64,000 bases of DNA. Source: JABDBE01 sp049585795. Its GTDB lineage: Bacteria; Acidobacteriota; Terriglobia; Terriglobales; Acidobacteriaceae. Position numbers and translations under genes: made by a program. Each line of letters starts with the position of its first letter. Position 1 is the first letter of the stretch. The stretch lies in assembly GCA_049585795.1 (NCBI GenBank), contig JBAVAQ010000114.1, positions 1 to 64,000 on the forward strand, in the 5' to 3' direction. Shown piece by piece: positions 51,239 to 59,967 of this stretch. The notes beneath the pieces were generated by a model. It had not been told where the DNA came from and did no database searches. It saw only the letters and a program-made list of their open reading frames with translations.

Positions 51239-51832
51239 CTACCGTCCGCCGAAACTATAGCCAAGCGAGATCCCATACCGAACTGCATAGGAGGAACTGA
51301 ATTCGGCGTTGTTGTTAATCAGGAAAAGACGCACTTCCGGACGAACGAAGGCACTGCGCCAAACGTAGGCGCGAATGCCCCCGCCGAAGTCTCCCATGAA
51401 GTGATTGCTGGTAACGTAATTGGTACAACCCGTCACGTAACTGCAACTGAGGTACGGAGTGTAGAACCGAAGGTTCTCGCCTCCGATGCCAGCCAGCAAC
51501 TCAGCCGTAATGTGTGTGGCCAGCTTCGGAGCCCAGATCGCGTTGAAAGAGTAAAAGATTGGGCGATAAGGCTGGTAGCCACCATACAAGCCCTGACTCG
51601 CTTTCCAGGACACGTCTCCTTCAATGCCTAGATGATGAGTTAACAAGACATCCGCACTGAACATGGGGTACGCGCCGCCTGACAGCGAGGGGTAGAGAAT
51701 CCCATTGGTTGTCTTGCTTGAGCCCGAGGTGATGGTGCTGACGCCAAAAGCTGCATCGATCTGTTGTGCGTGCGCAATTCCTTCAAAAAGACAGAACACA
51801 AAAAGGGCAGCGATCAAGGTTAGTTTTTTCAA
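51239..51832 (-). CDS. Outer-membrane beta-barrel protein
   Basis: A 197-residue protein with a signal peptide (KLTLIAALFVFCLFEGIAHAQ). The mature part is a small barrel with strands such as FSADVLLTHHLGIEGDVSW, SFNAIWAPKLATHITAELLAGIGGEN and FVRPEVRLFLINN, ending in YGISLGYSFGGR. A C-x3-TGC pair (CSYVTGC) may form a disulfide. It resembles OmpA-like/OMP_b-brl porins. The start is TTG at 51832, supported by GGAGAG five to six bases upstream. It is convergent with the ALDH gene. Confidence 0.82.
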   Translation of the reverse strand: MKKLTLIAALFVFCLFEGIAHAQQIDAAFGVSTITSGSSKTTNGILYPSLSGGAYPMFSADVLLTHHLGIEGDVSWKASQGLYGGYQPYRPIFYSFNAIWAPKLATHITAELLAGIGGENLRFYTPYLSCSYVTGCTNYVTSNHFMGDFGGGIRAYVWRSAFVRPEVRLFLINNNAEFSSSYAVRYGISLGYSFGGR

Positions 51833-52172
51833 GTTTTCTCTCCAAATAGAACTGTTGCAATTAGATGTGAATCGGACCGGCTAAGTTGGATTCGGCAACC
51901 ACGACTCACTGAATCAGCTCACTGAGATCACATATTTTTCGCTAAGAACTTATTCAATCATCAATTGCCCTGGCCGCGACGTAAAGAAAAGTCAAGAATC
52001 GTAACGAACAAAAATCGTAACCTTATGTAACTAACCCGTAAACCTTAGCGAAAGTTGCGCAGCCGGTGCCGATGCGCACATTTTTGTGACTAGGTTACTT
52101 TGGTAACCCCGAAGCGCTTGGCGGTTTCGGCAAATTGACTTACTGTTGGTCGAGTTATCCTTAATCTATTTT
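51833..52172. promoter_or_regulatory. Divergent regulatory region between OMP and histidine kinase genes
   Basis: 340 bp without a gene. Four GTAAC-type elements occur in series (GTAAC at 52001, 52017, 52027; GTAAA at 52038), and a perfect 6-bp inverted repeat GGTTAC TTTG GTAACC sits at 52093-52108. Both divergent genes could be regulated from these sites. Confidence 0.5.
52093..52108. promoter_or_regulatory. Inverted repeat GGTTAC-N4-GTAACC
   Basis: A perfect palindrome with a TTTG spacer, 65 bp upstream of the kinase start. Similar half sites occur at 20643-20661, in the minor-pilin upstream region, and near 1727. It may be an operator. Confidence 0.45.
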
Positions 52173-54218
52173 ATGACGCTCCTCGAGAAAATTCCTACGG
52201 TGGCGACAGTGGCTGTGCTTGTCGGCATTTTTCTAGCCTTGAAGCGTCATAGTCACTCCGCGCGTTTACAGCTGTGGATGGTGGCCTGGTTCCTTATTTT
52301 TGCACATTTTGTCGCCCAGTTGCTCGAGCCTGTTACCGGAGACGTGAGCCCGTACTTGTTAGCGATTGATTTAGGTTCACTGCAAGCCGCCGCCGTAGCC
52401 TTTGTTGTCTCTGTCTCAGCAGTCGCAGAGAACAAGCGAAAGCGAACGCTGCTGCTTCTATTAACGGGCATCCCTTCGGTGGCTTACGCGATTATAGCCA
52501 GTTACGATGTGCATCCGCGATGGCCTTATGTCTTCTGCCTGCTCGCATGTTTCGTGGGAGGGATTAGCTTTCTCTTCTGGCTCCGGAAATTTTCTCTATA
52601 TTCCGCTCTGCTCGCGCTAGTAGGGTCGGCAACTGCTCTCTGGGCTATTCGGGCGGCAATGCACGGTTCCTTTGACGAAGGTTTGACCGCCCTGCTCGGA
52701 CTGGGCTTTGCTCTGCCCGGAGTTTTCCTCTGCCGCAACTACTGGCGCGCTTCCCCGGGAATTCTCACCGCCGCCGGAGGATTCTTCTGTTGGGGCGCCG
52801 TATTCCCGGTGGGCATGCTCCTGGATCACATTGCCCCTCATGCGAACGTGCCGGCGGAACTTTGGAATACTCCGAAGTTGTTTGTAGCATTCGGCATGAT
52901 TCTGGCCATCGTGGAAGACAAGTCCGAATCCATTGAAACCATGCAGCGCAAGGAACGTGCCCTCAATCATCAACTGGAGCGATTCTCTACGATTACCTCG
53001 CAACTGCTGAGTGGAGCAACCGTAGACTTGTTGTGCAATGAAATCGCTTCCGCCATTACTGACGTGAGCAATTTTCGTCTTGCCGTTATCCAACTCGATA
53101 CCGGCAGCTATGGTTTGCGGGTGGCAGGCGCGAGCGGTCTGACCCCGACCGCATTGGCTCAGTTAGAGCAGAAAGGGCGGCGTTGGACGCCCGATGACAT
53201 TAAAGATTTCTGCAGCCGCGGCCGCCCGATCGGGCAGAATTCGTTTGTTCTGTCCGCCGTCGACGCGGCCAAATACGATCCCTTAAAGAGTTCTCTTGGC
53301 TACGATCCCAACCCTTACTGGAATACGGGAGATGAACTGCTGATTCCCCTATGTTCGGCGCGGGGTGGCTATCTGGGATGCATCGCGCTGGATGATCCGC
53401 GGAATGTGGAAGCGGTGAATGCTTCGGAGTTAGCCCGGATCGAGCTTCTGGCAGCTGATCTGGCGGTCGCGCTTGAGCTGAAGTCGTTGCAGAGTCAGTT
53501 GATCCGCTCAGAAAAGCTGGCGGCGCTTGGGCAGTTGGTGGCTGGCGTCGCTCACGAGCTGAATAACCCGCTCACTGCGGTAATGGGCTACGGCGATTTA
53601 CTTACTGATGATGTTCCGGACGGGCCTGCGCGCGACAAAGTGGAAAAACTGGTTAATGAGAGCCGCCGGATGAAAAAGATTGTAGAAAACCTGCTGCGAT
53701 TTTCTCGGCAGGGCACCATGGATCGTCAGACGGTTGACTTGGCTCCGGTTGTCAAAGACGTTCTTGCCCTGCGGGATTATTACGCGCATACGCGCGGACT
53801 GGAGATTCTCTCCGACATTCGATCCAATCTTCCGCGAGTGGCAGTGGACGAAGATCAGTTCAAGCAGATTCTCCTCAACCTGCTGAACAACTCGATCGAT
53901 GCAGTCGAAAACATGGACGGGCTGAAGCGAATTACGGTGCGCGCTTTTGCTCGGGGAAACCGAGCCATAGTCGAAGTCGAAGACACCGGCCCCGGTTTTA
54001 AGGACTTAAACCGAGCGCTCGATCCGTTCTATACAACCAAACCCGTAGGTAAAGGCACCGGCCTGGGACTGAGCATTTGTTACGGAATCGTCAAAGAGCA
54101 CGACGGCGAGATCAGGCTTGCGAATCTGCAACCGCACGGTTCGCGCGTGACAGTCGAGTTCCCGCTGAGCGGATTAAAAGAACGCAGCAACGCTGCCACC
54201 GCCGCTGAAATGGGCTAG
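52173..54218 (+). CDS. Membrane sensor histidine kinase with GAF-like domain
   Basis: About 681 residues. The N-terminal third has seven or eight membrane helices (residues 10-240). A GAF-like region follows (residues 270-430; SNFRLAVIQLDTG, LLIPLCSARGGYLGCIALDDP), then a HisKA domain with the phosphoacceptor His461 in GVAHELNNPLTAVMGYGDLL. The catalytic domain has N box LLNLLNNSIDAVE, G1 VEDTGPGF and G2 GKGTGLGLSICYG. All catalytic boxes are intact. It phosphorylates a partner regulator; the orphan-like regulator at 58109 is the nearest candidate. ATG 52173 is chosen over a TTG at 52146. Confidence 0.88.
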   Translation: MTLLEKIPTVATVAVLVGIFLALKRHSHSARLQLWMVAWFLIFAHFVAQLLEPVTGDVSPYLLAIDLGSLQAAAVAFVVSVSAVAENKRKRTLLLLLTGIPSVAYAIIASYDVHPRWPYVFCLLACFVGGISFLFWLRKFSLYSALLALVGSATALWAIRAAMHGSFDEGLTALLGLGFALPGVFLCRNYWRASPGILTAAGGFFCWGAVFPVGMLLDHIAPHANVPAELWNTPKLFVAFGMILAIVEDKSESIETMQRKERALNHQLERFSTITSQLLSGATVDLLCNEIASAITDVSNFRLAVIQLDTGSYGLRVAGASGLTPTALAQLEQKGRRWTPDDIKDFCSRGRPIGQNSFVLSAVDAAKYDPLKSSLGYDPNPYWNTGDELLIPLCSARGGYLGCIALDDPRNVEAVNASELARIELLAADLAVALELKSLQSQLIRSEKLAALGQLVAGVAHELNNPLTAVMGYGDLLTDDVPDGPARDKVEKLVNESRRMKKIVENLLRFSRQGTMDRQTVDLAPVVKDVLALRDYYAHTRGLEILSDIRSNLPRVAVDEDQFKQILLNLLNNSIDAVENMDGLKRITVRAFARGNRAIVEVEDTGPGFKDLNRALDPFYTTKPVGKGTGLGLSICYGIVKEHDGEIRLANLQPHGSRVTVEFPLSGLKERSNAATAAEMG

Positions 54219-54304
54219 TGAAACGCACCGGGTTGTGCGCGTTTGTCGCCGAATGCACAGCCGTAGACATCTCCTCCGGTTCGGGCTGCGGTTCGACCAT
54301 GAGC

Positions 54305-55900
54305 TCAACGGGCGGCGATCACCTCGTAGGGACGCATCATCTCATTGTCTTCGTGCTCGAGGATGTGGCAGTGCCAGACGTAGCGTCCGACAAATCCTTC
54401 GAAGCGCACTATAATCCGGGTGACCATTCCCGGATCAGTTCGCACCGTATCTTTCCATCCAGCTTCGCTCGCATCGGGCGCTACGACCGGGCCGGTGTAC
54501 TTCAGGATGCCATGGTTCTTGTAGAAGAAGGGTTCGAAGCGGCGCCGGTCGAGGATTTGAAATCGAACCAGATGCAGATGGATGGGGTGAGAGTCGTCCG
54601 TGAGGTTAATCAGGTTCCAGATTTCCACCGAATTCAGAACTGGGTTTTCCGTGACCGGCATATTCCAATGAGCACGGTTGAGCAGCATGGTCACTGGGTT
54701 CTGGGCCCGGTCGTCGATTTCCATCAACGATAGCAGGCGTGTTTTCGTGGCTTCCGATTCTGGAATCTTCGGTACAGCCCGCAGCGTCGATGGCAGTGAA
54801 CTTGTGTCTTTTGTTTTGTTCCGCGAAACTCGAAATTGCATGACCGTGAAGGCATCGTTCCTGACCACAATCTGTTCGCCCGCGTGCTCGGCGAAATCCA
54901 CGATTAGGTCTGCGCGCTCGCTGGGCGCGAGCAGCAAATGATCGAGCGAAACCGGGGCGGGCAGCAGGCCTTGGTCGGTGCCAATCTGGTGAAAACTTTG
55001 TTCGTTGGAAAGGGACAGGTGAAAAAACCTGCCGTTGGCCCCGTTGAGAACCCGAAAACGATACTTGCGCGGTTCGACTTCCAGATACGGAAACAATTTG
55101 CCATTCACCAAGATGGCATCGCCGAAGTATTCGGGGATCCATGGAGACTTAGGGTTGGGTGAGACCGGGTAGTAGAGTTGGCTCTGCGCGTCGAAGATGC
55201 GATCGTAGATGACGAGAGGAATTTCATACTTGCCACTCGGCAGGTTCAGAGAATCTTCCACTGAGTCGCGAATCAGAAACACCCCGAGCAAGCCCGCGAC
55301 AACATTGAGCCGGTTAATTCCCAAAGCGTGATCGTGATACCAGAGCATGGCTGCGTCCTGGTTATTCGGATAGTGATAGACCGCCGATTTTCCCGGCACA
55401 TACCAGTTCTCCGGATAGCCATCGCTGTCGGGAGGAGCTTTCGCTCCGTGCAGATGAACCACGGCACGGACATCAGGCTTGTCGGCCTCCGCGCCGTGGA
55501 TTTTGTGATCAATGGGCAGAAAGTGTGTCGTCGGTAGCTCGTTCGCCCATTCCACCAGAAGCCCTTGACCACTCCGCGTCTCCAGGGTGGGTCCCGGAGA
55601 GCTCGAACCAAAGCCCCAGAGCCGCGTGGGCTGCATGTCGCGATGGACTTTACTCTCGATAGGCCGCATAGCGAAGCGATAATACGGGAGCTTGGCAGTC
55701 GGCTCCGTCGGGCTTGGGCGGAACCCGCTGGCATGTGCGACTTCGGGAATTGGAAGCGGATCAACAAACCGCTTCAATGAGTTGGGATCGAGGAGTGGCC
55801 GCACCGGCGGCATTTGCCGGTTGCGCATGGCCTGCGGAAGCATCAGACCTGCACTGATCATCCCGCTCTGCTGCAGGAACGTTCTTCGTGTGATGGACAC
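54305..55900 (-). CDS. Tat-exported multicopper oxidase (CotA/bilirubin oxidase-like)
   Basis: A 531-residue laccase-fold protein. The start is GTG at 55900 with AGGAG upstream, required to keep the Tat signal SITRRTFLQQSG. Copper sites appear as VHLHG, WYHDHALG, HPIHLHLVRFQIL and HCHILEHEDNEMM, the last including the type 1 His, Cys and Met ligands. All four clusters look intact. It probably oxidises phenols or Cu(I)/Mn(II) in the periplasm. It lies alone between the kinase and phosphoesterase genes, convergent with the kinase gene. Confidence 0.92.
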   Translation of the reverse strand: MSITRRTFLQQSGMISAGLMLPQAMRNRQMPPVRPLLDPNSLKRFVDPLPIPEVAHASGFRPSPTEPTAKLPYYRFAMRPIESKVHRDMQPTRLWGFGSSSPGPTLETRSGQGLLVEWANELPTTHFLPIDHKIHGAEADKPDVRAVVHLHGAKAPPDSDGYPENWYVPGKSAVYHYPNNQDAAMLWYHDHALGINRLNVVAGLLGVFLIRDSVEDSLNLPSGKYEIPLVIYDRIFDAQSQLYYPVSPNPKSPWIPEYFGDAILVNGKLFPYLEVEPRKYRFRVLNGANGRFFHLSLSNEQSFHQIGTDQGLLPAPVSLDHLLLAPSERADLIVDFAEHAGEQIVVRNDAFTVMQFRVSRNKTKDTSSLPSTLRAVPKIPESEATKTRLLSLMEIDDRAQNPVTMLLNRAHWNMPVTENPVLNSVEIWNLINLTDDSHPIHLHLVRFQILDRRRFEPFFYKNHGILKYTGPVVAPDASEAGWKDTVRTDPGMVTRIIVRFEGFVGRYVWHCHILEHEDNEMMRPYEVIAAR

Positions 55901-56058
55901 TCCCAGCTTCTCCTGACAAGAATCTGATTTGCCACGACAACTCGAGAGGCGTCTTCTTATAAAACAAGAACGGGCGTGCGAAGATCAAGTCTCGCATGCC
56001 CGTTTCTGTGAGCTAATTCAAAATGGCCTCACCCCAAGGGGCCGATGCCACTTCCGAT

Positions 56059-57681
56059 TTATCGAGTTGGTAGGCCAGTGTTCGGATTGAGGAACAGGCG
56101 GCCATCCCTTCTCTGTCTGGTGAAATCGAACATTTGGCTGATGGAGCTGGCGATTCCATCAAAAGATCCTTGACCGATGCGTTGCCCGCCGAGCCAGTTA
56201 TCTTCGATGAAACGGATGACCGAACTCTGATCGGTCACAGTATGATCGACGAAATTCTGTTTTGCCCACGGGGAGACAACCAGCAAGGGTTGACGCGGAC
56301 CGTAGCCGCAGCGGCCAAGTGCGTGGGCGTTCTTTGGATTGATGCCAGGCAGGGAATTCGTGGCCGTGCCACAGGCATCGGTACCGGTGAGAGCGTCCGC
56401 CGGGCCAGTGGATTGATTCACGATCGGACTCATCTGGTGGTCGTACCAGCCGTCGGAATCGTCGTACAGAATGACCACGGCTGTGCTGTCCCAGCTGGAT
56501 TGCGCTTCCAGGAAGTTGATGACTTTCGCCAGGAAGTGCTGTTCATCGATTGGGTCCGAGTATCCGGCATGGCCGTCCTGATAAGCGGGCGCCTTCAGGA
56601 AACTAACGGCGGGGAAATTGCCAGCCTTGACTGCGGCGAAGAAGTCATCGGTATCGTACTCGTGATTGGCAGGACCGTTGTGTCCGATTTCGGCAATGGA
56701 CTTCGGTCGCGTGTGTTTCGGGTCAGCCGTCGAGGCATAGTACCCAAAGAAGGAATGGTGCGGAACGTAATCAGCCGTTGTTCCGGCAAGTCCGGTTGAG
56801 CTCCGGTTGCAACCGGTGGTTCCGTTGGGATTCTTGATGTCCAGGTTAAAGCCACCCATAAAAGATCCCCAAGTCACACCCGCCGCGGTAAGCAGGTCTC
56901 CGATGTTCTTCGAACCCATCCGCGCCTGGCCCCCGGTTGGATTAGAGCAAACATCATCCAGCGGGTCGGGGTCACCGATCATGGTCAGCGAACCGTCCCC
57001 ACCGTCGACTTCAGCGCCAGTACCGTTCAGAGTCTTGATCACGCCGTTGGTCTGGCCCGACACGAGATTGATGACACCCACTGTCGACGGGCCAAAGGTG
57101 CTGCTGAAGGAGTTGTCGTTCATGGCGAAATACTGGGCGTAATTCCACAAAGCGGTGACTGTGTTGCCGTCGAAGTACCCCATCGTCAGGCCGGTTGTGT
57201 CAACAATGCCTCCACCAGAGGGTGGCGGCCCAGCCGTTCCCATCGATGCCGGGAACAAATCCATGGCGCCCATGTCGAAGCCTAGTTGCTCGGCCGTGTA
57301 GTCGTGATCTTGATCGGCCGTAACTGCCTGGGAACGATCCAGACGGAAAGGATTCGTCGCCCCAACGCCGTTGGCTGTATTCAAGTTGGGGTTGTTATTC
57401 AAGAGCGCGTTAGTGAATCCGTTCACCGTGGGCGTTCCTGGTAGGGCATGGAACTGGGGCTCTCCCTTGGGGTTTAGCGCTGTCGGGTAGGTTCCAAAAT
57501 AGTGGTCAAAGGAAATGTTCTCGTTGAAAATCACCACGATGTGCTGGATCGGCATGTTTTTCGGAGTCGGTTGCGAAGCGGCCAATGCGGGCAAAACACT
57601 TGGTCCCAGGGCAGTGGTCAATGCTGTCAGTAAGGCCAGCATTTTCCTGGGGGTGGCTGATGCTCTGATTCGGTTGAACAT
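56059..57681 (-). CDS. Secreted phosphoesterase (phospholipase C/acid phosphatase AcpA-like)
   Basis: A 540-residue protein with a signal peptide (MLALLTALTTALGPSVLPALA). It belongs to the alkaline-phosphatase superfamily phosphoesterase group: IQHIVVIFNENISFDHYFGTYP, NDNSFSSTFGPSTVGVINLVSGQT, GHNGPANHEYDTDDFF, VVILYDDSDGWYDHQ and LLVVSPWAKQNFVDHT. It would hydrolyse phosphomonoesters or phospholipids outside the cytoplasm. ATG 57681 follows GAGGAGGAAT, a near-perfect site. It lies divergent from the response regulator gene, with a 427-bp gap. Confidence 0.88.
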   Translation of the reverse strand: MFNRIRASATPRKMLALLTALTTALGPSVLPALAASQPTPKNMPIQHIVVIFNENISFDHYFGTYPTALNPKGEPQFHALPGTPTVNGFTNALLNNNPNLNTANGVGATNPFRLDRSQAVTADQDHDYTAEQLGFDMGAMDLFPASMGTAGPPPSGGGIVDTTGLTMGYFDGNTVTALWNYAQYFAMNDNSFSSTFGPSTVGVINLVSGQTNGVIKTLNGTGAEVDGGDGSLTMIGDPDPLDDVCSNPTGGQARMGSKNIGDLLTAAGVTWGSFMGGFNLDIKNPNGTTGCNRSSTGLAGTTADYVPHHSFFGYYASTADPKHTRPKSIAEIGHNGPANHEYDTDDFFAAVKAGNFPAVSFLKAPAYQDGHAGYSDPIDEQHFLAKVINFLEAQSSWDSTAVVILYDDSDGWYDHQMSPIVNQSTGPADALTGTDACGTATNSLPGINPKNAHALGRCGYGPRQPLLVVSPWAKQNFVDHTVTDQSSVIRFIEDNWLGGQRIGQGSFDGIASSISQMFDFTRQRRDGRLFLNPNTGLPTR

Positions 57682-58108
57682 ATTCCTCCTCGTTCCTTCG
57701 GCCAACTGTCAACGCTACTTCCAATGGTCGTTGCCGAGGAATAGGAAGCCTAGACGGTCCGTATTTCCGGCCTGTGACGCGAGTGTTAAAGATTCGTGAA
57801 TTTGAAATTGCCAGCCGCCGAGAGTCCTCACTCTTACCACACGAGAACTATCTTAGCCGCGATCTGTAATCGCGAGGTCGCGATTTGCTCGCTTCCCACG
57901 GAGTGAATTTCGCCGGACGACTGGAAACAGGCAACTGCGCGATTCTCTGTTCCGTTTTTGTAACAGCCGTCCACGCAGACACCCAGGTAACTCTGCATGT
58001 GTTAACAAGAGATTGCGGAACAGGGCCGTCGCGGGGTAGCTCGTGTCGAGGCCATCCCGCGGACATTGCGAACATTTTGGAAGCCGAAAAGAGCGAAGGA
58101 GGCACGAC
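57682..58108. promoter_or_regulatory. Divergent region between phosphoesterase and response regulator genes
   Basis: 427 bp with no supported gene. It contains the inverted repeat AATCGCGA GG TCGCGATT (57868-57885) and several short open frames without ribosome sites. Confidence 0.45.
57868..57885. repeat. Perfect inverted repeat AATCGCGA-N2-TCGCGATT
   Basis: An 8-bp perfect stem with a two-base centre, 224 bp before the response regulator start. A third related arm (GCGATCTGT) lies next to it. It could be an operator. Confidence 0.5.
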
Positions 58109-59536
58109 GTGGGCATGCTCGCATCCAGTTCCGCCTCGAGAGCGGTATCCCCTTTCTGCCGGGGAGCCAAAGCGTTTAGAGAAAGAATATTGATCGTTGA
58201 AGAGGAGAAACAGGCTCGCGGAGTATTGCGCGATTTCCTCGAAGACAAAGGCTACGAAATCGCGACGGCCGAGACTTGCGACCTGGCGGAGCAAGCCTGG
58301 CACACCGCACGACCGGATCTAGCCATTCTGGACTACAGTCTGCCCGACGGAAATGCGCTTGAGCTTATACCCCGCCTGAAGGTAATCGACTCCTCCGTTC
58401 CAATTATCATTCTGACCGGATACGGTTCGATTGACCTGGCGGTTGAAGCTCTCAAGCTGGGGGCAGAAGTCTTTTTGCCGAAGCCCGCGGAGTTGTCTGT
58501 TCTCGATCTCCTGATCCAACGCAGTCTCGAGAATCAACGAAAGCATCGGCAGCTCTCGACGGAACGGGTCAGGAGCAGTCGCGGAATCATAAGTCCTTTC
58601 CTGGGCAAAAGTGACTGCGTGCGACGAGTTGCCGATCTGGCTCATAACCTTGCGTTGAGCGACACCCCTGTTTTAATCCGGGGCGAAGCTGGCACCGGCA
58701 AACGAACATTAGCGAGGTGGCTCCATCACAACGGTCCGCGATCCGCCGAGCCTTTCGTCGATCTGAATTGTGGAGAATTTCCCGGCGATCTGCTGGATAT
58801 TGAACTATTCGAGCAGGCCCACGACGTTCCTGCGGAGAACTCGCGAAACCATACCGGCTTGCTCGAAATCGCGCACCAGGGGACGATTTTCCTCGATGAC
58901 ATCGAAAATGTCGATTTCCAGATCCAGGCAAAACTGTTGAAGCTGATGGATGAGAAACAGTTTCGCAAGGCTGGCGAAGTCTGTGATCGACGCGTGGACG
59001 TTCGCTTTATCGCAGCCACCCAGCGCGTCACCCCACCGCCGGCGCTACGGAGACCAGTTCGTGACGATCAACACGTTCGCGTGAACTGGACTTCGCTTTT
59101 CCTCCCACCGCTGCGCGAACGAATTGAAGACGTGCCGATTTTGAGCGCCCACATCCTGGGCGAGTTGACTGCCGACCTTGGAGCTGACTACTTGGAGCTT
59201 GGCAGGGTTGCTCTGCTCGCGCTACAGGACTATTCCTGGCCCGGAAATATTCGGGAACTCAGAAATCTTTTGGAACGGGTTGTCCTCGTCGCCGGAAAAG
59301 ATGTTTCGGCGGATCAGGACTCTAGTCTAGACGTGCAGATTGAACAATACTTGTCAGGTATCGGCCGCTCGGGAACTTTGGAAGAGATAGAGCGTGATTA
59401 CATTCAGCAGGTTCTTCGCAAAGAGCACGGGCGAGTTCAATCAGCCGCCAGAAAGCTCGGCATTCCGCGAAGCTCTCTCTACCACAAACTGAAACAATAT
59501 AAAATGGAGAAACCCGGATCGGAGCCGGCTTCGTGA
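58109..59536 (+). CDS. NtrC-like response regulator without the GAFTGA motif
   Basis: A 475-residue regulator. Its receiver domain (residues 27-130) has phosphoacceptor Asp75 (LAILDYSLPDG) and Lys125 (LPKPAE), but the acidic pair is EEE instead of the usual DDE. The AAA+ domain has Walker A GEAGTGKR (192-199) and Walker B GTIFLDDI (258-265). The region between them reads IELFEQAHDVPAENSRNHTG where sigma-54 activators have GAFTGA. LPPLRERIEDVP (arginine-finger region) is present. The Fis-type HTH (GRVQSAARKLGIPRSSLYHKL) is intact. The GTG start has AAGGAGG six bases upstream. It probably acts with sigma-70 or as a repressor. Confidence 0.87.
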   Translation: MGMLASSSASRAVSPFCRGAKAFRERILIVEEEKQARGVLRDFLEDKGYEIATAETCDLAEQAWHTARPDLAILDYSLPDGNALELIPRLKVIDSSVPIIILTGYGSIDLAVEALKLGAEVFLPKPAELSVLDLLIQRSLENQRKHRQLSTERVRSSRGIISPFLGKSDCVRRVADLAHNLALSDTPVLIRGEAGTGKRTLARWLHHNGPRSAEPFVDLNCGEFPGDLLDIELFEQAHDVPAENSRNHTGLLEIAHQGTIFLDDIENVDFQIQAKLLKLMDEKQFRKAGEVCDRRVDVRFIAATQRVTPPPALRRPVRDDQHVRVNWTSLFLPPLRERIEDVPILSAHILGELTADLGADYLELGRVALLALQDYSWPGNIRELRNLLERVVLVAGKDVSADQDSSLDVQIEQYLSGIGRSGTLEEIERDYIQQVLRKEHGRVQSAARKLGIPRSSLYHKLKQYKMEKPGSEPAS

Positions 59537-59662
59537 AATAGAAAGCAAGCGCCACCCGTACCAACCCGGAGAGTACTCACTTCAAATTGAAGGAACAGGG
59601 TCGTGGTTGGAATTCCAGCCGCACGCGCCGAAGCATTCAGCCCCGCGACCCGGCACACGCGA

Positions 59663-59830
59663 TCACTGCCCGATCGAGCTCGCAACTGAAGAGAAAACAT
59701 TATTGGAGCTGCCGCCGATAAGCCGTATCGTTCCCACGACGAGAACGAGAATCACTGCCAGCATCACGGCGTACTCTGCTATATCTTGACCCTGGTCCTC
59801 GGACCATAGCCGTCTCATCAACTTCTCCAT
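59663..59830 (-). CDS. Flp/Fap-type pilin, 55 residues
   Basis: A very short gene: MEKLMRRLWSEDQG then QDIAEYAVMLAVILVLVVGT and IRLIGGSSNNVFSS to the end. Gly14 followed by QDIAEY gives the Flp prepilin motif G-xxxxEY (Glu +5, Tyr +6), then a hydrophobic helix, and a short polar tail, exactly the Flp layout. ATG 59830 follows GGAGGG about seven bases upstream on the minus strand. Flp pilins form Tad pili after cleavage by a TadV-type peptidase. No tad or cpa assembly gene is adjacent, so it is an orphan here, convergent with the response regulator. Confidence 0.88.
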   Translation of the reverse strand: MEKLMRRLWSEDQGQDIAEYAVMLAVILVLVVGTIRLIGGSSNNVFSSVASSIGQ

Positions 59831-59967
59831 TTACTTCCCTCCATGTGTGGCGCGCGCGATAATAATGCCCGGACGGGACGCGCTTGTCAATTCAAAGTTG
59901 TATCCTTGGCGGCAATTCTAGTTACTTGCCCAACGCTCGCTATGCAAGCCATTTAGAATAAACGACG

